64,000 bases of DNA from Rhizobiales bacterium NRL2 (GTDB lineage: Bacteria; Pseudomonadota; Alphaproteobacteria; Minwuiales; Minwuiaceae), in NCBI GenBank assembly GCA_001664005.1, contig CP016093.1, forward strand, positions 2,363,001 to 2,427,000, given 5' to 3'. The notes under the pieces were generated by a model. It was not told where the DNA came from, made no database searches, and saw nothing but the letters and a program-made list of their open reading frames with translations. Shown here piece after piece: positions 32,549-43,071 of this stretch. Positions within the stretch are counted from its first letter, which is position 1. Every line of letters begins with the position of its first letter. Made by a program: the position numbers and the translations under genes.

Positions 32549-34207
32549 ATGCCGGACACACTCAGAATAGCACTGGCACAGGCCAATCCGACCGTCGGCG
32601 ACATCGCCGGCAATGTCGCGCTGGCGCGGATGCTGCGCGCCGAGGCCGCCGTTGCCGGGGCCGACCTGATCGCCTTTCCGGAGATGTTCGTCACCGGCTA
32701 TCCGCCCGAAGACCTGCTGTTCCAGCCCGCCTTCCAGACGGCGGCCATCCGGGCGGTCGAGGATCTGGCGTCGGAAACCGGCGATGGCGGACCGGCGATG
32801 CTGATGACCGGCTGCTGGCGGGCCGATGGCCGGCTGCACAATGCGGCGATGATGCTGGACCGCGGCGCCGTGCAGGCCACGACGTTCAAGCACCGCCTGC
32901 CCAACTATGGCGTTTTCGACGAGAAGCGGCAGTTCGCCGAAGGGCCGCTGCCCGGTCCGCTTTCCTGCCGTGGCGTGCGGCTGGGGGTGATGCTCTGCGA
33001 GGACATGTGGTCCCCGGATGTGGCCGAGTGCCTGCAGGAGACCGGCGCGGAGATCCTGATCGTCGCCAACGGTTCGCCCTTCGACGTGACCAAGCCGGAT
33101 CTGCGGATCAACGGCGCCGTCGCGCGGGTCACCGAAACGGGCCTGCCGCTGCTCTATCTCAACCTGGTCGGCGGGCAGGACGAGCTCGTGTTCGACGGCG
33201 GCTCATTCGCGCTGAACGCCGATCTCCGCACCCCGGTCCGCCTGCCGGAGTTCGAGCCGATGCTCTGCGTCACGGACTGGCGGCGCAACGGTGAGGCCTG
33301 GCGCTGCGTGCCCGGGACGGACATTGCTCCTCTCGGACATGTGGACGCGATCTACCGCACGGTGATGCTGGGGCTGAGGGACTTTGCGGAGAAGAACGCC
33401 TTCCCGGGCGTGGTTCTCGGTCTGTCGGGCGGCATCGACACGGCGCTCAGCGCCGCCATCGCCGTCGATGCGGTCGGGCCCGAAAGGGTCTGGTGCACCA
33501 TGCTGACATCCGAGGCGACGGATGCGGACCGCCGCCGGAATGCGGAAGCGGTGGCGGCGCTGCTGGGCGTCAGGCTCGATGTCTGTCCGATCGCCGACAG
33601 CCTCTCCGCGCTCAATGCCGCGTTGGGCCCGGCCTTCGGTGAGGGCCAGCCCGACACTGTCGACCGCAATCTCGAGGCGCGGACGCGGGGATCGATGCTG
33701 ACGGCGCTGGCCGAACGCAGTGGCTATCTGCTGCTCGGCACGGGCAACAAGTCGGAAATCTCGGTCGGGCTCGATACGCTCCACGAGGACGAATTCGCCG
33801 ACTTCGGCGTGCTCAAGGATCTCTACAGGACGACGGTGAGGGCTCTGGCCGAGTGGCGCAACGCCAACCGGCCCGCCGGCGGGCTGGGACCCGATGGCCG
33901 GGTGCTGCCGCAGAGCCTGATCGAAATGCCTGCGGCGGCGCGGCCGTCGATTGCGGTCGGCGCCGGCGACCTGCCGGCCTTCGATGAGCTCGACGACATG
34001 CTCGAGTGCCTGATCGAAGGCGAGATGTCGGCCCGGCAAGTGGTCGAACGGGGCCATGACGCGGCTGTCGTGCGCCATGTCGAATACCTGTTCCATCGCG
34101 CCGAGCATCGCCGCCGCCGGACTGCGCCCGGGGTCAAGGTGACCACCCGGAGTTTCGGCCGCGACCGCCGGTTTCCCATCACCAACGCCTTCCGGGAGAC
34201 TGGATAA
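32549..34207 (+). CDS. nadE: Glutamine-hydrolysing NAD synthetase
   Basis: The enzyme amidates deamido-NAD with ATP and glutamine. The 552 residues fuse an N-terminal nitrilase domain, with triad Glu45 (FPEMF), Lys114 (FKHRLPN) and Cys150 (CEDMW), to a C-terminal synthetase domain with PP-loop SGGID (293-297) and GTGNKSE (397-403). Compared with usual enzymes the PP-loop reads SGGIDT not SGGIDS, and the stretch after GNKSE (SVGLDTLHEDEFADFG) departs from the common SVGYATLYGDM pattern. Its stop is two bases before gltX2. Confidence 0.9.
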   Translation: MPDTLRIALAQANPTVGDIAGNVALARMLRAEAAVAGADLIAFPEMFVTGYPPEDLLFQPAFQTAAIRAVEDLASETGDGGPAMLMTGCWRADGRLHNAAMMLDRGAVQATTFKHRLPNYGVFDEKRQFAEGPLPGPLSCRGVRLGVMLCEDMWSPDVAECLQETGAEILIVANGSPFDVTKPDLRINGAVARVTETGLPLLYLNLVGGQDELVFDGGSFALNADLRTPVRLPEFEPMLCVTDWRRNGEAWRCVPGTDIAPLGHVDAIYRTVMLGLRDFAEKNAFPGVVLGLSGGIDTALSAAIAVDAVGPERVWCTMLTSEATDADRRRNAEAVAALLGVRLDVCPIADSLSALNAALGPAFGEGQPDTVDRNLEARTRGSMLTALAERSGYLLLGTGNKSEISVGLDTLHEDEFADFGVLKDLYRTTVRALAEWRNANRPAGGLGPDGRVLPQSLIEMPAAARPSIAVGAGDLPAFDELDDMLECLIEGEMSARQVVERGHDAAVVRHVEYLFHRAEHRRRRTAPGVKVTTRSFGRDRRFPITNAFRETG

Positions 34208-34209
34208 TC

Positions 34210-35556
34210 ATGGCCGAACCCTCCGCGCCCCGCGTCCGCTTCGCGCCCAGCCCGACGGGCCAGCTCCACCTCGGCAACATCAAGGCGGCGGTGATCAACT
34301 GGCTGTTCGCGCGCCATCATGGCGGCGACTTCCTGCTCAGGATCGACGACACCGACGGCGGCCGGTCGGAGACCGCCTACGAGGAGGACATCCTGCGGGA
34401 TCTGAAATGGCTGGGACTGCGCTGGGACCGTTTTGCCCGGCAGTCGGAACGGACGGAACGCTACGCCGCCGCCATCGAGGTGCTGAAAGGGCAGGGGCGC
34501 CTCTACGCCTGCTACGAGACGCCGGAGGAACTGGAGCGCAAGCGCGGGCTGCAGCGCGCCGCGGGCCGGCCGCCGGTCTATGACCGCGCGGGGCTGCGCC
34601 TGACCGACGAACAGCGCGCCGCTCTGGAGGCGGAGGGGCGGCGGCCGCACTGGCGGTTCCTGCTGACGCAGGAGCGGGTGGTCTGGGACGATCTGGTGCG
34701 CGGGCGCCAGGAGGTGGACGCCGCCTCGCTCTCCGATCCCGTGCTGATCAGGGAGGACGGGCGGCCCCTCTACACGCTCAGCTCGACCGTCGACGACGGC
34801 GAGTTCGGGATCACCCAAGTCATCCGCGGCGAGGACCACGTTGCCAACACTGCTGCCCAGATCCAGCTTTTCGAAGCATTGGGCCACGCGTCGCCGGCCT
34901 TCGGTCACTTCGCGCTGCTGGTCGACACCGATGGCGCACCGCTGTCGAAGCGCGCCGGCAGCCTGACAGTCGCGGCGCTGCGTGAGGCCGGCATCGAGCC
35001 GGTCGCGATTGTCAGTCTGCTGGCGCGGCTCGGTACGTCGAAACCGGTGGAACTGTTCCGCAGCAACGAGGCGGCGGGGAAAGCGTTCGACCTTTCGGCC
35101 TTTGGCCGCGCCGCCGCGCGCTTCGACATGGCCGAGCTGCAACGCCTGTCCGCACAGTTCGTTCACGGGCTGGAACCCGACGAGGCGGCGCGGAGGCTGG
35201 GCGATCACCGGCCGGCCGTGCTCGCCATCTGGGAGGCCGTTCGAGGCAATCTGAACAGCTTCGACGACTTCCAGGCCTGGATCGACCGGATCGAAGAGGC
35301 CATCGTGCCGACGATCGAGGAGCCGGACTACTGTGCCGAGGCTGCCGGACTGCTGCCGGAAGGCGACCTGGACGAGACAAGCTGGAAGACCTGGACCGAC
35401 CTCCTGAAAGCCGAAACCGGCCGCAAGGGCAAGGCGCTGTTCCGCCCGCTCAGGCTGGCGCTGACCGGCCGGGAACATGGACCGGAGATGCAAAAGCTGC
35501 TACCCCTCATCGGCCGCGACCGGGCCGTGCGGCGCCTTCGGGGCGAAACAGCCTGA
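34210..35556 (+). CDS. gltX: Glutamyl-tRNA synthetase, copy 2
   Basis: The 448 residues carry LHLGN in the HIGH position (19-23) and PLSKR (244-248) in the KMSKS position, then a full helical anticodon-binding half, so this is not a truncated Glu-Q-RS. It differs strongly from copy 1 at 1.8-3.2 kb. Paralogues of this kind in other bacteria are specialised, one for tRNA-Glu and one mainly for tRNA-Gln. The gene starts two bases after nadE and precedes cimA, so it belongs to the nadE-gltX-cimA-trmJ run. Confidence 0.92.
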   Translation: MAEPSAPRVRFAPSPTGQLHLGNIKAAVINWLFARHHGGDFLLRIDDTDGGRSETAYEEDILRDLKWLGLRWDRFARQSERTERYAAAIEVLKGQGRLYACYETPEELERKRGLQRAAGRPPVYDRAGLRLTDEQRAALEAEGRRPHWRFLLTQERVVWDDLVRGRQEVDAASLSDPVLIREDGRPLYTLSSTVDDGEFGITQVIRGEDHVANTAAQIQLFEALGHASPAFGHFALLVDTDGAPLSKRAGSLTVAALREAGIEPVAIVSLLARLGTSKPVELFRSNEAAGKAFDLSAFGRAAARFDMAELQRLSAQFVHGLEPDEAARRLGDHRPAVLAIWEAVRGNLNSFDDFQAWIDRIEEAIVPTIEEPDYCAEAAGLLPEGDLDETSWKTWTDLLKAETGRKGKALFRPLRLALTGREHGPEMQKLLPLIGRDRAVRRLRGETA

Positions 35557-35589
35557 TCCACCAGGGACTTCGCTGGCGAAGTGAATGCG

Positions 35590-37209
35590 ATGAGCAAGGA
35601 ACGCCTCTACCTGTTCGACACCACGTTGCGCGATGGTGCGCAGACCAAGGGCGTCGACTTCTCGGTCGAGGACAAGCGGACCATTGCGCTCGCACTCGAC
35701 CAGCTAGGGCTGGACTACATCGAAGGCGGCTGGCCGGGTGCGAACCCGACCGACACCAGCTTTTTCGAGAACCCGCCCAGGCTGCGCCGCGCCAAGCTGG
35801 TCGCCTTCGGCATGACCAAGCGCGCGGGCCGTTCCGTCTCCAACGATCCGGGCCTGTCGCAGGTGCTGGGCGCCCAGGCGGACGCCGTCTGCCTGGTGGG
35901 CAAGTCCTGGGACTTCCATGTCGATCTTGCCCTGGGGATTCCGCGCGAGGAGAACCTCGTCTCCATCCGCGAGAGCATCGCCGCCGCCGTCGAGCGCGGG
36001 CGGGAGGCCATGTTCGACGCCGAGCACTTCTTCGACGGCTATCGCGACAACCCCGACTACGCCCTGGCCTGTATCGAGGCGGCTCTGGAAGGCGGTGCGC
36101 GCTGGGTCGTGCTCTGCGATACCAACGGCGGCACCCTGCCGGCGGACGTCGAGCGGATCGTCGCCGAGGTGGCGGCGAAGTATCCCGGCGAGCGGATCGG
36201 CATTCACGCCCACAACGATACCGAGAACGCCGTGGCCAACAGTCTGGCCGCCGTCCACGCCGGCGCCCGGCAGGTGCAGGGCACGCTGAACGGTCTGGGC
36301 GAGCGCTGCGGCAACGCCAACATGATCTCGGTGATTCCGTCGCTGATGCTGAAGCCGACCTATGCGGACCGGTTCGAGACCGGCATTCCGGTGACCGAGC
36401 TCAGGCATCTGACGCAGACCTCGCGGCTGCTGGACGAACTGCTCAACCGGGCGCCCAACCGCCATCAGGCCTATGTCGGCGACAGCGCCTTCGCCCACAA
36501 GGGCGGGCTGCATGTTTCTGCGGTGCAGAAGGACCCGAAGACCTACGAACACATCGACCCCGAAATCGTCGGCAACCGCCGGCACGTGCTGGTCTCGGAC
36601 CAGGCCGGGCGCTCCAACATCCTGGCGCGGCTGGAGGAGTGCGGCATCGAGGTCGAGAACGACGACCCCCGGGTCGGCCGCCTGCTGGATGCGGTGAAGC
36701 AGCGCGAATTCGAGGGCTATTCCTATGACGGCGCGGAGGCGAGCTTCGAGCTGATGGCGCGCCGGACCCTGGGGCAGGTGCCGGAGTATTTCCGCGTCGA
36801 GCGTTTCCGGGTGATGGTGGAGCGCCGCTTCAACGCCCGCGGCGAGCTGGTCACCGTCTCCGAGGCGACGGTGAAGATACTGGCCGGGGGCGAGGATCGC
36901 CTGACGGTCGGTGAGGGCAACGGTCCCGTGAACGCCCTGGATCAGGCGCTGCGGCAGGCGCTGGACGGACTCTACGCCGAACTGTCGGATCTCCGTCTCG
37001 TCGACTTCAAGGTCCGCATCCTGACCGGCGGCACCGAAGCGGTAACGCGTGTCCTGATCGAGAGCGCAGACGGTACGGGCGAGCGCTGGTTCACGGTCGG
37101 CGTCTCGAGCAACATCGTCGAGGCGAGCTTCGACGCGCTCCACGATTCGATCACCTACAAGCTCTACCGCGACGGCGCCCGCACGGCGGGCCGCATCGCC
37201 GCCGAATAG
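35590..37209 (+). CDS. cimA: Citramalate synthase
   Basis: CimA condenses pyruvate and acetyl-CoA to (R)-citramalate in the threonine-independent isoleucine pathway. The 539 residues have the HMGL-like TIM barrel with DTTLRDG (10-16), the metal motif HAHND, NGLGERCGNAN and a C-terminal LeuA-type regulatory domain with VKILTGG-like strands, the site of feedback by isoleucine in the family. The alternative GTG at 35581 would add three residues. LeuA is the main alternative, but the GGWPGANPTD segment fits CimA. Confidence 0.92.
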   Translation: MSKERLYLFDTTLRDGAQTKGVDFSVEDKRTIALALDQLGLDYIEGGWPGANPTDTSFFENPPRLRRAKLVAFGMTKRAGRSVSNDPGLSQVLGAQADAVCLVGKSWDFHVDLALGIPREENLVSIRESIAAAVERGREAMFDAEHFFDGYRDNPDYALACIEAALEGGARWVVLCDTNGGTLPADVERIVAEVAAKYPGERIGIHAHNDTENAVANSLAAVHAGARQVQGTLNGLGERCGNANMISVIPSLMLKPTYADRFETGIPVTELRHLTQTSRLLDELLNRAPNRHQAYVGDSAFAHKGGLHVSAVQKDPKTYEHIDPEIVGNRRHVLVSDQAGRSNILARLEECGIEVENDDPRVGRLLDAVKQREFEGYSYDGAEASFELMARRTLGQVPEYFRVERFRVMVERRFNARGELVTVSEATVKILAGGEDRLTVGEGNGPVNALDQALRQALDGLYAELSDLRLVDFKVRILTGGTEAVTRVLIESADGTGERWFTVGVSSNIVEASFDALHDSITYKLYRDGARTAGRIAAE

Positions 37210-37221
37210 ACAGCATCGCGC

Positions 37222-38034
37222 ATGGCCGGCACCGACCGCCGCTTCAGGGATTCCGCCTTGCCGCAGCCGGCGATCATTCTCGTCCGGCCACAGATGGGCG
37301 AGAATATCGGCGCGGCAGCGCGGGCGATGCTGAATTTCGGCCTGGGCGAGATGCGTCTCGTCGCGCCGCGCGACGGCTGGCCCAGCGAATCGGCCCGCGC
37401 CATGGCCTCCCGCGCCGACGAGGTGCTGGAGCATGCGCGGCTGTTCGAGACCACCGAGGAAGCGATCGCCGATCTGCATCACGTCTACGCCACCACGGCG
37501 CGGGGGCGGGAGATGGCGAAGCCCGTGGTGACGCCGAGGGAGGCTGCGAGCACGGGCGTCGGGCGCGTGCGCGCGGGCGAGCGGGTCGGCATCCTGTTCG
37601 GCGGTGAGCGGGCCGGTCTGGACAATGACGACGTGGCGCTGGCGCGGGCTGTGGTCCAGGTCACCGCCAACCCGGCGTTTTCCTCACTCAACCTGGCGCA
37701 GGCCATTCTGCTCGTCTCCTACGAATGGCGGCTGGCGGCTCTTGCGGCAGGCGAGGCGACGACCATGCCTCCGGCGCCGGAGGAGGCCGGGCCCGTGGCC
37801 GAAGCCGCGCAGATGACCGCGTTCCTCGATTTCCTTTCGGCGGAGCTCGACGCAGCCGGGTTCTTCCACCGCATTGCCGACAAGCGGCCCACCATGCTGC
37901 GGAACATCCGGGCGATGTTTCACCGCGCGGATCTGCGTGAGCAGGAGGTCAGGACGCTGTTCGGTGTGGTCCGCAGTCTCTCCGGCCACCGTCAGGGCAC
38001 AAGGGGCGCGAAGGACGGGGAAAAGGGCGGTTGA
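37222..38034 (+). CDS. trmJ: tRNA (cytidine/uridine-2'-O-)-methyltransferase TrmJ
   Basis: TrmJ methylates the ribose at position 32 of the anticodon loop. The 270 residues contain the three SPOUT motifs: PQMGENIGAAARAM near 23-36, GILFGGERAGLDNDDV and FSSLNLAQAILLVSYEW, which build the trefoil knot that binds SAM. A C-terminal helical extension follows, as in the family. It starts 12 bases after cimA. The stop overlaps the -35 of the rpsD promoter. Confidence 0.92.
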   Translation: MAGTDRRFRDSALPQPAIILVRPQMGENIGAAARAMLNFGLGEMRLVAPRDGWPSESARAMASRADEVLEHARLFETTEEAIADLHHVYATTARGREMAKPVVTPREAASTGVGRVRAGERVGILFGGERAGLDNDDVALARAVVQVTANPAFSSLNLAQAILLVSYEWRLAALAAGEATTMPPAPEEAGPVAEAAQMTAFLDFLSAELDAAGFFHRIADKRPTMLRNIRAMFHRADLREQEVRTLFGVVRSLSGHRQGTRGAKDGEKGG

Positions 38035-38059
38035 CAGCCCGCAGCCCCGGTCCTATAGC
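38031..38059 (+). promoter_or_regulatory. rpsD promoter
   Basis: A perfect TTGACA (38031-38036), exactly 17 bases and TATAGC (38054-38059) lie about 71 bases upstream of rpsD. The -35 contains the trmJ stop codon. CTATA-type -10 boxes are usual for alphaproteobacterial housekeeping promoters. The resulting leader would be about 65 bases, long enough for autoregulation by S4, but I identify no specific S4-binding fold. Confidence 0.75.
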
Positions 38060-38129
38060 ACGGCCTCCCGCGACCGGAACGCACCGGCCGCGTTCATCTG
38101 TGATTTGACCGAACGGCAGAAGGCAACCG

Positions 38130-38750
38130 ATGTCGAAGCGTATCAGCGCGAAATACAAGATCGATCGCCGCATGGGCGAGAACCTCTGGGGCCGTCCGAA
38201 GAGCCCCGTCAACCGCCGCGACTACGGTCCCGGACAGCACGGGCAGGCAGGCAAGCGCAAGAAGGTCTCCGACTTCGGTCTGCACCTCCGCGCCAAGCAG
38301 AAGCTCAAGGGCTACTACGGTTCGATCACCGAGAAGCAGTTCCGCCGGGTCTATGGCGAGGCCGTGCGCCGCAAGGGCGACACCTCCGAGAACCTGATCG
38401 GCCTGCTGGAGAGCCGCCTCGACGCGCTCGTATACCGCATGAAGTTCGTGCCGACCGTGTTCGCGGCGCGGCAGTTCGTGAACCACGGCCATGTCAACGT
38501 GAATGGCCGGCGGGTGAACATTCCGAGCTACCGCTGCAAGCCGGGCGACGTGATCGAGGTCCGCGAGAAGTCGCGCCAGATCAACCTGGTGCTGGACGCC
38601 GCGGAGTCGTCGGAGCGCGAGACGCCCGACTATGTCGAGGTCGACCACAACAAGATGACCGGCAAATACACCCGCGTGCCCAAGCTGGCCGACGTGCCCT
38701 ACGCGGTGCAGATGGAGCCGAATCTGGTCATCGAGTACTACTCGCGCTGA
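38130..38750 (+). CDS. rpsD: 30S ribosomal protein S4
   Basis: S4 nucleates assembly of the 30S 5' domain by binding 16S rRNA. The 206 residues match the usual length and hold [25 protein letters not shown] and the S4 RNA-binding domain ([14 protein letters not shown] through [13 protein letters not shown]). The zinc cysteine cluster of some S4 forms is absent, as expected for this phylum. It stands alone with its own promoter and terminator and is outside an alpha operon. Confidence 0.98.
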   Translation: MSKRISAKYKIDRRMGENLWGRPKSPVNRRDYGPGQHGQAGKRKKVSDFGLHLRAKQKLKGYYGSITEKQFRRVYGEAVRRKGDTSENLIGLLESRLDALVYRMKFVPTVFAARQFVNHGHVNVNGRRVNIPSYRCKPGDVIEVREKSRQINLVLDAAESSERETPDYVEVDHNKMTGKYTRVPKLADVPYAVQMEPNLVIEYYSR

Positions 38751-38807
38751 GTTCCGGAAGCCGGCGGGCCGAGGTTGGATGGGCCGGCCAGGCAGACCAG
38801 ATCGAGG

Positions 38808-38837
38808 ACGGCGTCGGAGCAATCCGGCGCCGTTTTT
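38808..38837 (+). terminator. Rho-independent terminator of rpsD
   Basis: A hairpin with arms ACGGCGTCGGA and TCCGGCGCCGT (11 pairs including one wobble) closes on a GCAA tetraloop and is followed directly by five T residues (38833-38837). It starts 57 bases after the rpsD stop. This is the clearest intrinsic terminator in the window. Confidence 0.9.
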
Positions 38838-38866
38838 CATTTCCGGTCGGCGTGCGGGAGATTCTG

Positions 38867-39030
38867 TCATGCCCGTCGCCGGAGGCGCGCGGGCATCGCG
38901 CCGCGGCAAGACGCCGGAGTCCGGCTTAGAGCATTCCACGAAGTGATGGAATCACTTGGCGTCCTGGGGCTTGACCCCAGGACCCAGTCCTTCTGTCCGC
39001 TGGGCCCTTGGATCGAGTCCAAGGGCGACA
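38867..39030. repeat. Composite palindromic intergenic repeat
   Basis: The 388-base gap between rpsD and the next gene holds no gene. After the terminator come four inverted repeats: ATGCCCG/CGGGCAT (38869-38896); AAGTGAT/ATCACTT (38941-38957); GTCCTGGGG/CCCCAGGAC with a 5-base loop (38961-38983); and GCCCTTGGA/TCCAAGGGC with a 5-base loop (39004-39026). The third and fourth form the bipartite element, roughly GGACCCAG...CTGGGCCC..GATCNAGTCC, that recurs in alphaproteobacterial genomes. Related copies are at 42.6, 43.9 and 47.9 kb. Confidence 0.7.
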
Positions 39031-39138
39031 GAGTAGGGCGGTTCAATCAAACATCGGAACGGCCTTGCCCGATCCCCGAGTGGCGCAGGCGCCATCGGGG
39101 ATGACAACAAGGGCCATCCACGGGCGGGCGGTGTCGGT

Positions 39139-39927
39139 TCAGCCCATGCGCATGCCGCCCGAAATGGTGATCGTCTGGCCGGTCATGCCGTCGGATTCGC
39201 CTGAGCCCAGATAGACGGCGATATGCGCGATTTCGACCGGCTCCAGCATGCGCCCGATGGGCACGCGGTTCACCAGCATCGTCTGCAGTTCCTCGACCGG
39301 CATGCCCAGGATCTCCGCGTGATCATCGAACTGGTCGATCATGTCGGTATTCACGAAGCCCGGGCAGATGGCGTTGACGGTGATCCGGTCCTTGGCATGC
39401 TCCAGCGCCGCGCAGCGCGTCATGCCGACCACGGCATGCTTGGAGGTGTTGTAGGCGCCCTGATTGAGGGATTCCCACTTGCCGGCGGTCGAGGCGATGT
39501 TGACGATCTTGCCGCCGCCGGACTTCTGCATGTGGCGCAGGGCGAACTGCATGGCGTGGAAGACGCCATAGGTGTTCACCTGCATGATCCGGTCGAAGGT
39601 CTCGGGCTCGTAGTCGATGAAGCGGCTGGCCTTGTAGACGCCGGCATTGTTGACCAGCACGTCGAGGCCGCCGAGCCGGTCGACGCAGGTTTCGATCATG
39701 GCCTCCACCGCGGCGCGGTCGCTGACATCCGCTGCCAGCGTCTCCACCTTGCCGCCGTGGGCAGCAGCCTTCGCCGCAATGTCCCGGAGCTGCGGCAGGC
39801 CGGTCGCGACCAGCATGAGGTCCGCGCCTTCCTCGGCGTAGCGTTCCGCGATCGAGGCGCCGATGCCGCGGCTCGCACCCGTGATCAACGCCCGCCGGCC
39901 GGCGAGCCGTCCCTGTCTTTCGGCCAT
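39139..39927 (-). CDS. Short-chain dehydrogenase/reductase (3-hydroxyacyl type)
   Basis: The 262 residues contain TGASRGIG near 16-23, NNAGVY, the catalytic Ser in NIASTAG and the YNTSK site thirteen residues later, then PGFVNTDM and a C-terminal SGGMRMG. The sequence resembles 3-hydroxybutyrate and acetoacetyl-CoA dehydrogenases of the classical family, but substrate is not readable. It is last in a minus-strand run with the Panacea-domain gene (gap 53) and hemB. Confidence 0.9.
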   Translation of the reverse strand: MAERQGRLAGRRALITGASRGIGASIAERYAEEGADLMLVATGLPQLRDIAAKAAAHGGKVETLAADVSDRAAVEAMIETCVDRLGGLDVLVNNAGVYKASRFIDYEPETFDRIMQVNTYGVFHAMQFALRHMQKSGGGKIVNIASTAGKWESLNQGAYNTSKHAVVGMTRCAALEHAKDRITVNAICPGFVNTDMIDQFDDHAEILGMPVEELQTMLVNRVPIGRMLEPVEIAHIAVYLGSGESDGMTGQTITISGGMRMG

Positions 39928-39980
39928 TCCGTGTTCTCCCCCTGGAACCCTGTAGGGGAGTCATAACCCGGCGGCGGCGG

Positions 39981-40589
39981 TCAATAAATCCGGCGTTTCG
40001 GGGCCCAGCGTTTCACGGCCTTGCCGCCGGTGATGACCCTGGGCACCCCGTCAGGCAGTTCGGGGCGTTCCTCGTTCGCCGCCGGCGGTGGCTTCACCTG
40101 GGCGGCGGGGCGGCGTTCGGCTTCCCGGGCGGCGGGCTGGATGAAGGTCCGGCGATAGGCCTCGGCCATCAAGTCCAGCGGAATCTCCGCATCCGGCGCG
40201 GCCTGGCGCACATCTGAGAAGATGCCATCGGTCTCGACGAAAGCGTCGAGCTGCTCGACCGGCGACCTGGCGAACTTGCGGTAGATGAGTTTCAGGCAGG
40301 CCTCGGCGCGGTCATCGATCTCCTTGGGCCGGTCGGGCTCGCCGCCCTGCTCCAGCACGGGATAGAGATTGGGGTCGCAGGGTCCGAGGGTACTGGCGAC
40401 GAAGCGGCTCGGCATCAGCGCGCGGCCTTCATTGGCGGCAGCGTAGAGTCCCTGCGCCATGTAGAGCAGAAGTTGCAGCTTGCGCGGCTGCAGCCTTATG
40501 CCGTCCTGCTCCGCCGCGAAGCGGAACCAGCCGACGGCTGCAATGGTGGATTTCAGCGCGGGCGCGCGGAATCTGGGGCTCCCTGTCAT
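39981..40589 (-). CDS. Panacea-domain (SocA/DUF4065-like) protein
   Basis: Residues about 15-90 fit the Panacea/DUF4065 pattern: a WFRFAAEQDGIRL start, the helix PRKLQLLLYMAQGLY and then GPCDPNLY in place of the usual GPV-P-vY. The 202-residue protein ends in a proline- and charge-rich tail (140-202). Panacea proteins are known as antitoxins in two-gene toxin-antitoxin systems and as the ClpXP adaptor SocA. Here both neighbours are metabolic genes (hemB 35 bases upstream), and no small toxin-like gene is adjacent. The assignment is by motif only. Confidence 0.62.
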   Translation of the reverse strand: MTGSPRFRAPALKSTIAAVGWFRFAAEQDGIRLQPRKLQLLLYMAQGLYAAANEGRALMPSRFVASTLGPCDPNLYPVLEQGGEPDRPKEIDDRAEACLKLIYRKFARSPVEQLDAFVETDGIFSDVRQAAPDAEIPLDLMAEAYRRTFIQPAAREAERRPAAQVKPPPAANEERPELPDGVPRVITGGKAVKRWAPKRRIY

Positions 40590-40624
40590 GGCGCGCAGTC
40601 TCGCCCGCCATGGCGAACAAAGGG

Positions 40625-42573
<1,949 letters not shown>

Positions 42574-42588
42574 TCGCTCCCGGCGTCC

Positions 42589-42692
42589 CGGAAGGGCCGG
42601 AGGCTCTGTCCGGGATCGATGCCGGAGCATTTCCGGCAATCGGACCAGGGGCGGCGGTGCTCAGGCATGGGCCCCGGCTCAGAGGCCGGGGC
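42589..42692. repeat. Palindromic intergenic repeat between convergent genes
   Basis: The 142-base gap between two converging genes contains TCCCGGA...TCCGGGA-type arms (about 42592-42616) and a perfect GCCCCGGC/GCCGGGGC hairpin with a 6-base loop (42671-42692). There is no T-run on either strand. The hairpins may act as bidirectional mRNA end structures or be a dispersed repeat. Confidence 0.45.
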
Positions 42693-42715
42693 GCGTCGGT
42701 CTCGCGCGCCTCGCT

Positions 42716-43003
42716 CTACAGCCCCTCGACGACGATGAACTGGCCGTCGGCGGCGCCTTCGCGTTCCTTCTTGGCGGCCTGGTATTCGGGTGAATTGTAG
42801 AACGCCTGCGCCGCCTTCATGTCGGCGAAGCGGAGCACCACCACGCGGCGGGTCTCCTCGTCGCCCTCCAGCGTCGCCAGCGCGCCGCCGCGGGCCAGGT
42901 ACTCGCCGCCGTACTTCTTGATGGCGGCCGGGGCCAGCGCCTTGTAGTTCTCGTACTTCTCCGGATCGGTGACGTTGACGCGGGCGATCACGTAGGCGGC
43001 CAT
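42716..43003 (-). CDS. DUF1330 domain protein
   Basis: The 95 residues form a complete DUF1330 domain of the dimeric alpha-beta barrel fold: AAYVIARVNVTDPEKYENYKALA at the start, GGEYLARGG in the middle and RFADMKAAQAFYNSPEY near the end. No catalytic role has been established for the family. It stands alone on the minus strand between two crotonase-fold genes. Confidence 0.9.
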   Translation of the reverse strand: MAAYVIARVNVTDPEKYENYKALAPAAIKKYGGEYLARGGALATLEGDEETRRVVVLRFADMKAAQAFYNSPEYQAAKKEREGAADGQFIVVEGL

Positions 43004-43071
43004 GGCTTCTTTCCTTCGCTGATTGGACTAGGCTGAGCCGCAATCTAGCCTGAACGCGCGGGGAGGAAATC

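Noticed and set aside
38751-39138. tRNA or small RNA gene in the longest gene-free gap
   Set aside because: No cloverleaf or CCA end was found; the gap is explained by the rpsD terminator and palindromic repeats.
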